Part shown: positions 1-10,724 of the stretch, piece after piece
Layout of the letters: each line of letters starts with the position of its first letter
How positions within the stretch are numbered: the stretch's first letter is position 1
NCBI GenBank assembly: GCA_963681505.1
Contig: OY811978.1
Coordinates: 4,248,230 to 4,312,229, forward strand
Reading direction: 5' to 3'
DNA from: Eunapius fragilis
Lineage: Eukaryota; Porifera; Demospongiae; Spongillida; Spongillidae
Length of the DNA stretch: 64,000 nucleotides
Made by a program: the position numbers and the translations under genes
Notes under the pieces: generated by a model
Told to the model about the DNA's origin: nothing
Database searches by the model: none
Seen by the model: the letters and a program-made list of their open reading frames with translations, nothing else

Positions 1-959
1 GTGTTAAGGTGTGTAAGGTGTGGAGGGTGTACAAGGTGGGAAAGCGCCGACACTGAATGGCTGCAGTGTGGCATCTGACCAGCCAGTGGCTTACATACAT
101 GTAGACCTAACCTAGCATAACAACTTTTAAGGCATATCAATTCAAATTTGAATCTAACATTTTAATCTAATATTTAACATTAAAAGTAAACACATGATCT
201 AAATGAAAATATGCATATCTCAGCATTAATTAGTTTTGATACCAGGTTTAAAAGCAAATAGACTCTTGATTCAGTGGTATCAATTTCTTCAAACTAGGAC
301 CAATGAAATTCTCAGGGACATGGACATGGCACTAACTTCCAGATGCACAGTTGTAGCCTGCATCTTACTATCAACCACAAAGTACATGTAACTCCAGGCA
401 AGGCTGTATTAAACTCCCATTGCTTCCACGGCAACCTAAAACCATGTTCTCTAATAAACAGTACAGTGTAAGTGGCAAAACTGAAGTGCATTGCACGTAA
501 AGTATCACTTAACTTAGCTGATTAGAGCCGAAAATATTAAAGGTAAACACGGCAACAGAGGAATTTCAAGAACTAGAAACAGGCTTCGAAAAATATAAAC
601 TGGTGCCCTGAAAAAGGGTCTATTTTAAAAGTAAAAACACATATTCTACATGAAAATATGCATATCTCAACATTGATTGGCATTAATGTCTAATCTAACT
701 TCGTCCTATACATAGAACAATTGTCCTATATATAAACTTGCATAGTTAATTTCCTTTGAATGTTGAAACATTTTATCAGTAGTGGATTTATTCTATGGCA
801 TGTTGTCATATATTTTGCTATAGTGTTAACATCATTAAAAAATATATATGTAGTCATGGACATATTTATTGTCTTCTTATTTATGCACACCCATACACAC
901 ACCCATTCACCTGCCACACACATACACCCACACAACCCTCCCACACACACTCCCCATAC
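1..959. other. No gene seen (part of a TRAPPC4 intron)
   Basis: This stretch lies 3' of the last TRAPPC4 exon seen here, on that gene's minus strand. The splice donor at the low end of that exon shows that the transcript continues leftwards. I looked for the expected C-terminal exon and did not find it, so it is probably outside the window. The first 60 bases are a G/T-rich low-complexity run. Confidence 0.5.
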
Positions 960-2056
960 CTAATGGGCATATCAACCGAATAGAAAGGATTCTTGAGGAC
1001 GTAGTCAGAGTAAAGTTTGTATATCTCATTGATAAGTTCCTCAGCCTTGCTCAGCTTGTGCTCTCCAATTAGAATGAACTTCACACCTGTACAAAGGGAC
1101 AGCTCACATTCAAATGTTCAATAACACAAACTCATACAGGTAATGATAGCAATAACTAACTAGTGAAACCAGTATTGTTGCAAAGGATTAGGAACATGTG
1201 TTGTTTAAAAATCAGCGTATGCATAAAACCAATTTCTAGTAATTCATACTTGTCGTACATGTATCACAATATTTCCATGTTGCCTCAATAGCTACATGTA
1301 TATGGCACATGTTGGAATAATGTTAATCTGAACTGAAAGCAAAAGTGTTACACATTATTGACCCCACCTCCCCCACACCCAATACTCCTTGAGATAGCAC
1401 TAATAGGAAGTTTACTACTACAGTTAATCAGTCCAGAGAGATGTCCCGCCCTGAAGGATACATGCCCAGTGACATCAGGTACTGAGGCTGGTGGAACACA
1501 AGTCTTGCAGTACAGTTGCCAAAAATATTAGTCAGCTAATAATTTCCACATAAGGATTACTCGGATGGCTACATGCTATTCCGCACACCATCTATTCATA
1601 TGAAAAAACAAAATTCAAATATGTTTAGAGCGACATTATTGAGTCATGGTGGCACAGTTCAGATGGTACTGTGCCAACCAAACCGAAACATTGTACTAAC
1701 AGGATGGAGCCATTTATCATCATTGTGCTTGTCTCCATGTCCTGAAAGAACACTGCCAAAGTTACTGTACTACAAAGCCATGTGTTCCTAGCTGTACAGT
1801 AAGTAGCAAGTTAACCCAAACACTTATATGTCAAACACACAACACGTACCTGTCACAGTCTGGAAGCAGTGCAGCTTGAATGAGTCAGCCTCAAGGTACT
1901 GGATACCAGAGGACTGCTTCTCTGGGGACAGCTTAACAGAGATGTGTGTGGGAGGCATAAACATTAACCCCTAATTAATGCTCAAAACCACTCCCCCACA
2001 TTCCCACGCATAGCTGTTTACATACAAACAGAGACACACCCACAGACCACAACACC

Positions 2057-2126
<70 letters not shown>

Positions 2127-5100
2127 CTACTGTATGAAAGCATTCCATCTCTGTTGTAGCTACTAAAGAAGTTGCAGGGACAGTAGTGTGAGGTGTTGCT
2201 ACTACATGTACATGTGTTTTGTATTTAATGTTGACTGTCAGGCAACAAATGATAAAGGTAAGGTGTGCACATACATCTGAAAGGCAGGCAAAATAGAAGA
2301 GGGTTTAATAAGAAAGAAAATGTTTGAAGCTACAGGTAGCTGGCAACACAAACGTAACACTGCAAAGTATGGCACATAAGCACATCTTCCTCACACTGCC
2401 CTCATTACAACAAAAAAGTGTGAAGGCTTCTGCATACCTTTATTTTTTAAATCGTGTAGGAGTAACATTGTATTTTCTGAACAGTTCATAGTTTACAGAG
2501 ATATGCATGTTTAAACATAATCTATTTATGAGGGCAGAGGTGAGGGGACATGTATGCGATACTTTATATGGTACGTACTGTAGTTATAATAGTTAACAAT
2601 ACAATCCTGATATCTACTACCCCATTCCTCCTCCTCCTCCCCTCATCACTGTAACTCACGAGTGAAACATGCTTAGCAGCATGATGCGTTCGTTCACAGA
2701 AGCCTTCAGTCTGGTGAACTTTAACCTCATGGGGAAGTTGGCCGGGTTCTGGAGAAACTTGAGAACATTATCCCCACTTGGGAGGCAGCGACTGGACACT
2801 GGCTGACCATTGACGGTCACCAAGGCATAGCCCACTGTGGGTGTGGCATGTGTGGGGGAGGGAGAGGAGGGAGTTGTGAGTACAAAGAGGTATGCAGTGG
2901 GTGACATGATGTGGTGGTGTGCTGCATATGGGGTTAATACAGGGAATATAAATGAATCACTCAATCTTTCCTTCCATTAGTAAAAGCACAAGCAGCATAC
3001 ATGTAGCTCTGGTGACATACATGTAGCTCAGGTGACATACATGTAGCTCTGGTGACATACATGTAGCTCAGGTGACATACATGTAGCTCAGGTGACATAC
3101 ATGTAGCTCAGGTGACATACATGTAGCTCAGGTGACATAAATGTAGCTCAGGTGACATACATGTAGCTCAGGTGACATACATGTAGCTCAGGTGACATAC
3201 ATGTAGCTCAGGTGACATAAATGTAGCTCAGATGACATACATGTAGCTCAGGTGACATACGTACATGTAGCTCAGGTGACATACATGTAGCTCAGGTGAC
3301 ATATATGTAGCTCAGGTGACGTACATGTAGCTCAGGTGACATGCATGTAGCTCAGGTGACATAGCATGTAGCTCAGGTGATGTATATAACTAGCAGAGTG
3401 CCAGGGTGGTGAGCAGAACACACATCAGTTGTCCCTACACTAGTGTTGATAACTACTGGTGCATACATGAAGTGACTTGGTCATAGCTAAGGAACATACA
3501 GCTAGTATTGGATGTTGGCCATATCAAAGGTCAACATAACAATTTGTCAAGAAAAACAGGCTTTTGTGTGTGTATGTACAAAAAAGCTGCAAATGGTTTT
3601 GTGCTAGTAGTTAGAACGTTAGAAGTAAACCCACAGCAACTCTTGCTAGCCCCTAGCATCAAGTTCTTTCTTACAAGTTTTATTTCCTGAAAAAAAAAAA
3701 AAACTGAAAAAGCCTTCAAGAGACAATGTAAGTCATTTTATTACATGCTCCCAAGAAAGAAGCCAGTCAGAGCCAACCAGCCGCACTGACCTCATCAACA
3801 TGGTTGGAGTGTTAGCACAGACAAGGTTGGTGCCAGCATACCCGGGAGAAAAGAACGGCGTAATCGCGCGTTATTGTGCGTGAAAAACGGCCATAACAAC
3901 GCGAAATTACGCGGTCTTCAAAACGGTGTATCTTCTTGATTGTGCAACATAGTAGAGCTACATTTTGCATATTTACAAAGCGGTCCTGTGTCTATAGAAG
4001 TCCAAAGATGGTTTAGTTTGCGATTCATCGCTCCGAAGATATTCACAATCAATATAGAGCAAGATTTCGCGGGCTTCAAGTACAAACCCCCGCGAAATCA
4101 AGCCCTTTATTGAATGTGAATATCTTCGGAACCGCTTTGTAAATATGCAAAATGTAATATTACTATGTTGCACAATCAAGAAGATACAGCATTTTGAACA
4201 CCGCGTAATTTCGCGTTGTTATGGCCGTTTTTCAAGCACAATAACGCGCGATTACGCCTTTTTTTCTCTCCCGGGAATTATACATGTGGGAGACATTGTG
4301 CACACTAACAGTTTACAAGCTGAGTAGTACCTAGGTATTTAGGTATGTTGTTTGATGCAACACTGACCCTAAGTCATTTGGAAATTAACATGGCTTCTGC
4401 ATGCCTAGTCCCATCGTTTACAACAACCCTGTAATGTGCTGGTGTAAAACTCCCTAGGGGTAACATTAGGACCAAGGCACCAAACATATGTACACATCAG
4501 GACTAAGGCTTCCAACCATAAGCCCCAAACATGTCCACATCAGGACCAAGGCTTCCAACCATAAGTCCCAAACATGTCCACATCAGGACTAAGGCTTCCA
4601 ACCATAAGCCCCAAACATGTCCACATCAGGACCAAGGTTTCCAACCATAAGTCCCAAACATGTCCACATCAGGACCAAGGTTTCCAACCATAAGTCCCAA
4701 ACATGTCCACATCAGGACCAAGGCTTTCCACCATGTACTGTAAGCTCCAAACATATGTGTGTACACATTAGCTTTGTCATTAACTGACATGACATAATCC
4801 CTAGATAACTGAGTGGTCACCCACACTGTAGGACACGCCCTCATTTACCAGGGGCCACGCCCTCATTACCTGGGGGGGGGGGGGGACGCACCAATAAATG
4901 AGCATATTTGAGCTCCAACAAAACCTCAAGCCTCACCAGATCAGTGGTGCATCCCTTTTAAAATCACTGATAGAAACCGAAGTACCACATTCATCAATTA
5001 TGCTCTTTACGCCAGCCACACCCACTTATTATCCAATTCCCCCCCCCCCCCCCCCCTCCCTCCAAAGACACACAACTCTGTTTCAAAGGGTCTCCATTTT

Positions 5101-8100
5101 GACTCCAACAATTAATTGCAAACCCTTCAATAAACAAGGCAGTGATTTCTACCCTTGAAGGATGCATGTAATAACAAGTGTACATGAGTATGGCGTCACA
5201 ATACAGGAAAGGATTTTACAATGTATATACAGTGTGCAGGGGGGAGGGGGAGGGGGAGGGGGAGGGGGGAGACATGTAAAGATGGCTCCTTCATTGCCAC
5301 ACAATCCCATCACAGCACACATCTCCACAACCTCCACACTGGTACTATCTCCCCGCACCTACACTATCTCCCCACACCTGCACTATCTCCCCACACCTGC
5401 ACTATCTCCCCACACCTGCACTATCTCCCCACACCTGCACTATCTCCCACACCTGCAATCTCCCCACACCTGCACTATCTCCCCACACCTGCACTATCTC
5501 CCCACACCTGCACTACCTCCCCACACCTGCACTATCTCCCCATGTACTACACTTCAGTAATGCACATCTGCTACCTTTCGGGAGTGGCAAAATAGATACG
5601 GCCAAAACGCACCATGCTTACGAGCTGTGTATCTATCTCATGGCCGCCTGCTTCGTTCGTTACTGCACAACCACCGCGATAAAGAACACGGAAGTAAGTA
5701 GTACCCTCAATGCTATACATAGAATGCTGGCAGCAGGGTATGGTATAGGCCATAAGCCCCCTCTCCTGTACCTTGGGCAGCAGGGTATGGTATAGGCCAT
5801 AAGCCCCCTCTACTGTACCTTGGACAGCAGGGTATGGTATAGGCCATAAGCCCCCCCTCTCCTGTACCTTGGGCAGCAGGGTACAGTATAGGCCATAAGC
5901 CCCCTCTCCTGTACCTTGGGCAGCAGGGTACGGTATAGGCTGTTTGGGGTGTGTATTGTGGGCAGGTCAATGTTACATGGGTCGCGTGATACACTGGTGC
6001 TGTGTAGTGTGTTGTTGCGGATTTGCTGACTAGAGAAAGGATCTTTGTGCAACCAAGTCCCCGAGCCTTGACTACGCGCTTTATGCGAAACATGGTGTCA
6101 GGAGTGGGATCCTTTCTCTAATGCAGTGGCAGTGAGCGGAAATGGAAAAATATCTGGCACCCGAAGCTATTGGAGAGGGGGAACTCTCTGACCAATGGTT
6201 ACGCTTCAAAAGAGAATTCGCCCAATTGTTAGTAGCGGTGGGTAAAGAGGAGGCCACCGAGCAGGTAAAGCTGGCAATATTTTTGAGAATTGTCGGCCCA
6301 AGAGTGAACGATTTGGTCGAGACTATGAGGTCTGAGGGAAACGAAGATGGCCGCAAATTTGAAGTGGTATCCAGGAAGCTGGATGGGTCTGTGTGCCAGA
6401 AGGTCGAGCAAACACGTTATCCGAAACAAATTCTTCCAGCTCAAGCAAGACGGGAAGAGTGTAGATCAGTTCGTTATGGAACTAAGAAAACAGGTCAAAG
6501 ATTGTCAGTTTGGGGATCTAAAGGATGATCTCATGCTGTACGTTCTGATCAGAGGTGTAGACAATGAAAGAATGCGCAGGAGGCTGTTCAGCACAGAGAA
6601 CTTGGACTTACCGAAGGCAATACGTATGTGCCAGAGTATGGAAGCGATGGCAGATGACTTGCAGTGCCTGGCAGGAAAGAAGGCGGAGGCAAGTGAAGGT
6701 GTGGCAGCGGTGAGAACTGTTCCAGCGAAGAGAATGAAGAGAATGAGTAGACCAAAGGAAAGACTGCCACGGGACCAAGAGGTTGGAGCACTGTTGTGTT
6801 CTCGCTGCGGGCGATCACATAAGCCTAGACAGTGCCCAGCTTATGGCCAGAGGTGTAAGAAGTGCCAGGGGTTCAACCATTTTGCAAGGGTTTGCAGAAA
6901 AGGGAGCAGTGTGCACCTGGTAGAGGAGGAAAATGTTACTCCAACCGGGTCGGACGAAGAAGTATTGATGATTACTGTGGAAAAGGTGGACAAGAAGCTG
7001 CCCTTCCGAGTCAGTGGGTGTACTCAGGTGATTGTGTGCCAACTGGACACTGGAGCCTCTTGCAATATTCTGTCACTGTCGGACCACAGGAAGCTGGGAA
7101 GCTTGCCGACCAAAGAAAGTAGGACTACCCTCACGATGTATGATGGGACTGTGAGGAAGTCCCTGGGGCGGTGGTCCCTGGGGCGATGTCGAGTCCAGGT
7201 ACATAACCGGCAGGAGAAGCCAATGTGGTTGGAGTTTGAGTTGTTAGAGACGAAGCATCCTACTCTATTGTCACTTGATACATGCCTGAACCTGCAGCTG
7301 TTGTCCTAACAAAAGAGACGATACTAAAGGACTACAAGGACATTTTCAGTGGAATAGGTGCCCTGCCAGGTGTATATGACATTGAGCTGGATGACTCAGT
7401 ACCCCCTGTCCAGAACCGACCTCGCAGGATTCCCCACACCATGAGAGCTGCAGTCCAAGAGAAGTTACAAACCATGGAGAAGGATGGCTGGATTGCCAAG
7501 GTCGACACGCCCACAGAGTGGATAAGTAACCTTACGGCTGTGTGAAAAGCAGACAAGGCTCAGGTCAGAGTGTGTTTAGATCCTCGGGACCTGAATAGAG
7601 CCATCAAGAGAAGCCATTTTAACATGCCGACCCTGGATGATGTGCTGCCCACATTAAAAAACACCAAGGTCTTCAGTTTGTTAGACGTGAAGGATGGGTT
7701 CATGCATGTTAAGCTGAGCGACCGTTCCAGTTTCCTGACCACCTTTTAGGGACCCACATGCCGGTACTGCTGGCTGAGACTGCCATTTGGCATTTCGTCA
7801 GCACCTGAGGAATTTCAGCGGAGACTGCAAGCAGTGTTGTACGACTTGGAAGGAGTAGCAGTAGTGGCAGACGATGTTCTGGTGGTTGGGAAAGGCAACA
7901 CTATGGAAGAGGCTCGTCGTAATCATGATGAGGCACTGATACAGTTACTTGTGCGAGCTCGCAAAGCGAGCATCAAGTTCAACAAGGACAAGATGCGACT
8001 GCACATGTCTGAGCTGCTCTACATAGGTCACCGGATATCAGGAAAGGGAGTGAGGCCAGACCCATCAAAGGTGTTGGCTATCCAGAACATGGCTACCCCA

Positions 8101-10724
8101 AAGTCAGCATCAGAAGTTCGGAGATTCTTGGGAATGTGCAATTACCTAGCAAGGTTCATCCCAAACCTCTCCCGGGCCAGTGAATCACTCAGACATTTGA
8201 CAGAGGGCAATGTGGAGTTCGCATGGGGACCGGATGAGCAAGCGTTATTTAGCAACATCAAGGACCAGATTAGCAGTGATCAGCTTCTGGCGTTCTGTGA
8301 TGTTAAGAAGCCAGTGGTGATACAGTGTGATGCCAGCACGGAAGGACTTGGAGCCACTCTACTGCAGGGAGGCCGACCCGTGGCATCAGCATCCAGGTCT
8401 TTAACCAAGAGAGAGAAGAACTATGTGGCAATCGAACTGGAATGTCTAGCGATATTTTTTGCCTGTCGCAAGTTCGACCATTACATCTATGGGAAAAGGA
8501 CAAAGGTGGAGACAGACCATAAACCATTGGAAGTCATCACTAAGAAGTCCCTTTTGTCAGCACCACGGCGACTACAGAGGATACTATTGGCACTGCAGAG
8601 ATATGACTTGGATGTCATTTATAAGCCAGGAGAGCAACAAGTCATTGCAGACACTTTGTCCAGGCTGCCGGCAGAACAACCACAGGCTGAAGAGTTGTCA
8701 CCACAAGAAATATTCCAGATAGCCTCAATGCAAGAGGAGGCCCAGGAACTAGAGGAGCGGGAATTTGCAAGAGTGAAAGACCAAAGATTGGAAGAAGTGA
8801 AGAAAGCTGCAGCAACTGACCCAGAGCTGCTGGCTCTGAGCCAGATGATTGGACGGGGTTGGCCCTCTAGTATTCGAGAAGTGCCACCCTTGGCCAGGAA
8901 GTACTGGACATTCCGCGAGGCATTGGTGATGCAGGATGGAGTAATTTATAAAGGTGGCCAAAGTCGTAGTACCAGAATTGCTCCGGGCAAACTATCTGAG
9001 ATGGCTACATTCAAGCCACTTGGGCAGTCAGTCAACCCTGCGACGAGCTCGAGACGCAGTGTACTGGCCGAATATGGCAGATGACATTTCCAAGGCAACA
9101 GCTGAATGCCCTATCTGTGAGCAGCACAGCCAGGCACAGGCAAAGCAGAGCCTCCTGGTTCATGAGATACCTAAGGAGCCGTGGGGCAAGGTGGGAATGG
9201 ATCTGTTCTGTTGCAGGGAAAAAGATTACCTGGTTGTTGTCGACTATTTGAAGGACTTCTTCAAGGTGGCAGAGCTACCCAATACTTTGGCATCTGCAGT
9301 TGTGAACGCTACAAAGCAACAGTTCGCTAGACATGGGGTTCCCATGATTGTCCACATGGATGGTGGGCCCCAGTTCATGTCCAAGGAGTTCCGGTGTTTT
9401 GCGAAAGCTTGGGAGTTTCAGCACACTGTGTCATCCCCTTACAATAGCAGATCCAATGGCAAAGCAGAGTCTGCAGTAAAGATTGCAAAAAAAACTGTTT
9501 AAGAGGAGTCCGGATCCCTATCTGGCCTTGTTGGAGTGGTGCAACACACCCACCATTGGGATGCAAGCAAGCCCCAGTCAACGTTTGTTGGCCAGGCGAA
9601 CCAGGGGAATTATGCCGACAAGTAGGGCTAAATTGGAGTGGAAACCTCAAGATGGTATGTGGGAAAAGAAGATTAAGAGACAAGGGCAGATACAAGCTCA
9701 ACAAGAAGGCAAAGGGCCGGAGTTTGGCACCACTGAAGAAGGGAGAACCTGTCTTAGTACAGGACATGCAAGCAAGGAAGACCCAGTGGATGAGGGGACA
9801 CTATATCTGGAACGACTAACAGATCGATCCGGAATCGTGGAGGTTGATGGAAGATTACTGCATAGAATCAGGCAGTTTCTAAAACCAACACCAAATGCCC
9901 CACAGGTGCCATGGGAGGAAGTTTGTCAGGCACCTGCTACTGAGCAGCTGTCGTCCGGGGAATCTAGGTCCGTGCCACCCAAAGCAGCGGCACCTAGTAG
10001 TCTCGCTCAGTCACAAGCGAGTCCCATAGTGCATGAGGCGGAACTTGAGAAAGAGATACCGAAGGGGAACACAGTTACATCGGCAGTACAGCAAGAAGAG
10101 GCAGTCCAAACAAGAAGTACAGCCCGTGTATTGCCAGCATCCCGTGGGGTGACAACTACAACCAGATGCGGGCGGCTCGTTCGGAAGCCGGCTCGCTACC
10201 AGGACTTATTGAACACTAGCTGCCAGAATTCATGCCGTTTTATTTAGGGGAGGGGATGTTTGGGGTGTGTATTGTGGGCGGGTCGATGTTACATGGGTCG
10301 CGTGATACACTCGTGCTGAGTAGTGTGTTGTAGCGGATTTGCTGACTAGAGAAAGGATCTTTGTGCAACCAAGTCCCCGAGCCTTGACTACGCGCTTTAT
10401 GCGAAACATAGGCCATAAGGCTTCCCCCCCCCCCCCCCCCCCCCTCCTGTACCTTGGGCAGCAGGATACGGTATAAGCCATAAGCCCCCTCTCCTGTACC
10501 TTAGGCAGCAGGATACGGTATAAGCCATAAGCCCCCTCTCCTGTACCTTGGATCCCTTGCTGCTCCCCAAACTTGACCATCACGTTCCTATCCACCTCCT
10601 CCAGAACCAAGCCGCCAATGGGGTAGGCGAACGAAGCCTCCACCTCTGAGGAATGGATCGGCTGGTCGTGGGAAAAGATCAGACCTCTAGCCTTGTTGAT
10701 TATGTACACACTTATGGCACTCAT
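960..10724 (-). CDS. TRAPPC4: TRAPPC4 (synbindin/Trs23), TRAPP complex subunit, 3'-partial
   Basis: TRAPPC4 is a core subunit of the TRAPP complexes, which tether vesicles in ER-Golgi traffic and act as a Rab1 exchange factor (family knowledge). Four exons can be read on the minus strand: 10547-10724 (ATG at 10722-10724, start [17 protein letters not shown]), 2660-2834 (includes [11 protein letters not shown] and ends LLSMFHS), 1850-1931 ([12 protein letters not shown]) and 960-1086 ([19 protein letters not shown]). All have GT/AG boundaries. The phases agree at the exon 1/2 junction and at the 1850-1931/960-1086 junction. The order and spacing match the family: longin-like start, central PDZ-like insert, then the conserved C-terminal half. 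Two parts are missing: about seven residues after MFHS, probably in a microexon I could not locate between 1932 and 2659, and the last 25-30 residues left of the window. Intron 1 is about 7.7 kb and is packed with repeats and a retrotransposon, all of which should be removed by splicing. Exon sequences show no stops. Confidence 0.93.
2057..2126. repeat. (CA)n microsatellite
   Basis: A run of about 70 bases of alternating CA in a TRAPPC4 intron. Confidence 0.95.
2995..3380. repeat. 20-bp minisatellite, about 19 units
   Basis: Tandem copies of ACATACATGTAGCTCAGGTG with few substitutions; one unit is lengthened and a few near the end are altered. It lies in TRAPPC4 intron 1. Each unit contains the palindrome TACATGTA. 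Confidence 0.95.
3841..4275. mobile_element. Palindromic foldback element (MITE-like), 435 bp
   Basis: Two inverted arms of nearly 200 bp start and end with CCCGGG. The left arm begins CCCGGGAGAAAAGAACGGCG and the right arm ends CTCTCCCGGG. The arms match over almost their full length; the left arm carries about 45 extra bases near the centre. There is no coding capacity. The GC-rich arm ends (TAATCGCGCGTTATTGTGC) stand out from the AT-rich intron. I could not define a clear target-site duplication. Confidence 0.85.
4495..4740. repeat. ~44-bp minisatellite, about 6 units
   Basis: Units of the type AACATGTCCACATCAGGACC followed by AAGGCTTCCAACCATAAG are repeated with small changes. The array lies in TRAPPC4 intron 1. 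Confidence 0.9.
5338..5540. repeat. 18-bp minisatellite (CTCCCCACACCTGCACTAT), about 11 units
   Basis: Tandem, slightly degenerate units just downstream of a G-rich run at about 5238-5270. The array reads through as low-complexity peptide in two frames, but nothing suggests it is translated. Confidence 0.92.
5725..5940. repeat. ~47-bp minisatellite, left part
   Basis: Four to five units of the form GGCAGCAGGGTATGGTATAG plus GCCATAAGCCCCCTCTCCTG plus TACCTT. The array is interrupted by the LTR retrotransposon at 5941 and resumes at 10409. Read on the minus strand, every unit includes CCAAGGTACAGG, the same sequence as the 5' splice site of TRAPPC4 exon 1. Confidence 0.92.
5941..6092 (+). repeat. 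5' LTR
   Basis: 152 bp, from TGTTTGGGGTGTGTATTG to TTTATGCGAAACA. It differs from the 3' LTR at five positions, all in the first half. It is preceded by TAGGC, which recurs after the 3' LTR. Confidence 0.95.
6093..6110 (+). other. Primer-binding site (tRNA-Leu type)
   Basis: TGGTGTCAGGAGTGGGAT follows the 5' LTR directly. It is complementary to the 3' end of metazoan leucine tRNAs including CCA, with one mismatch to the common TGGTGTCAGAAGTGGGA form (established knowledge of tRNA-Leu ends). Confidence 0.8.
6142..7309 (+). pseudogene. gag and protease region of the retrotransposon, frameshifted
   Basis: The start at 6142 opens a capsid-like segment ([13 protein letters not shown]...). The frame changes near 6385-6395, after which gag continues to two zinc knuckles: [13 protein letters not shown] (CX2CX3HX4C) and [14 protein letters not shown] (CX2CX4HX4C). 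A retropepsin-like active site, LDTGAS, follows at about 7045-7065. A second break near 7290-7309 puts the rest of pol in another frame. Gag packages the element RNA and the protease processes Gag-Pol (family knowledge). With at least two frame changes this copy is inactive. Confidence 0.88.
7282..9084 (+). pseudogene. reverse transcriptase and RNase H of the retrotransposon, with stops
   Basis: The frame carries the usual gypsy RT opening ([14 protein letters not shown]), [12 protein letters not shown], and [18 protein letters not shown]. In-frame stops interrupt it: TGA at 7543-7545 and TAG at 7747-7749. The catalytic box reads VADDVLV, so both aspartates remain but the usual aromatic residue is not evident. 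RNase H follows, with [31 protein letters not shown] and TDHKPLEVI. The frame ends at 9084 only because of a frameshift near 8955. The stops and frameshift mark this as a dead copy. Confidence 0.9.
8954..10247 (+). pseudogene. integrase and C-terminal part of the retrotransposon, frameshifted
   Basis: An HHCC zinc-binding segment (HSSHLGSQ, then CPICEQH) is followed by the DDE core. The first Asp lies in GMDLFCC, the second in HMDGGPQF and the Glu in NGKAESAVK. The integrase frame ends at 9502; two further frame changes between about 9483 and 9800 are needed to follow the C-terminal region. That region contains [14 protein letters not shown], the usual post-core motif of this family. The frame that reaches 10247 stops ten bases before the 3' LTR. 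Integrase would insert the element cDNA (family knowledge); this copy is broken. Confidence 0.88.
10246..10256 (+). other. Polypurine tract
   Basis: AGGGGAGGGGA lies directly before the 3' LTR, the expected position for plus-strand priming in an LTR element. Confidence 0.8.
10257..10408 (+). repeat. 3' LTR
   Basis: 152 bp, same length and ends as the 5' LTR, with five substitutions. It is followed by TAGGC, the repeated target site, and then by the interrupted minisatellite. Confidence 0.95.
10409..10546. repeat. ~47-bp minisatellite, right part
   Basis: The array interrupted at 5940 resumes here, with a C-run of about 24 bases in its first unit. It ends at the exon 1 donor of TRAPPC4 (minus strand, exon boundary at 10547). 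Two further units carry the donor-like CTGTACCTTGG / CTGTACCTTAGG. Confidence 0.9.

Larger units (their letters stand above)
5941..10408 (+). mobile_element. Ty3/gypsy-type LTR retrotransposon (Mag/SURL-like), inactive
   Basis: The complete structure is visible: 152-bp LTRs starting TG and ending CA, a tRNA-Leu-type primer site directly after the 5' LTR, gag with two zinc knuckles, protease, reverse transcriptase, RNase H, integrase, a purine-rich tract and the 3' LTR. The flanks carry a 5-bp duplication, TAGGC, at 5936-5940 and 10409-10413. I count five differences between the two LTRs over 152 bp by eye, so the insertion is fairly old. Coding frames are interrupted by at least two stops and several frameshifts, so the copy cannot be autonomous. 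The order of domains (RNase H before integrase) is that of Ty3/gypsy elements; the knuckle pair and RT context suggest the Mag/SURL branch (inference). It sits in intron 1 of TRAPPC4, antisense to that gene. Confidence 0.93.

Noticed and set aside
2995..3380. Regularly spaced repeats that could suggest a CRISPR array
   Set aside because: The repeats are directly adjacent with no unique spacers and lie in an animal intron.
5162..5595. Overlapping open frames of about 125-130 codons
   Set aside because: They run through a G-rich run and an 18-bp minisatellite whose unit length keeps the frame open.
7282..7309. Programmed frameshift between gag-protease and RT
   Set aside because: The break lies between protease and RT rather than gag and pol, and the copy has other stops and shifts, so decay is the simpler reading.
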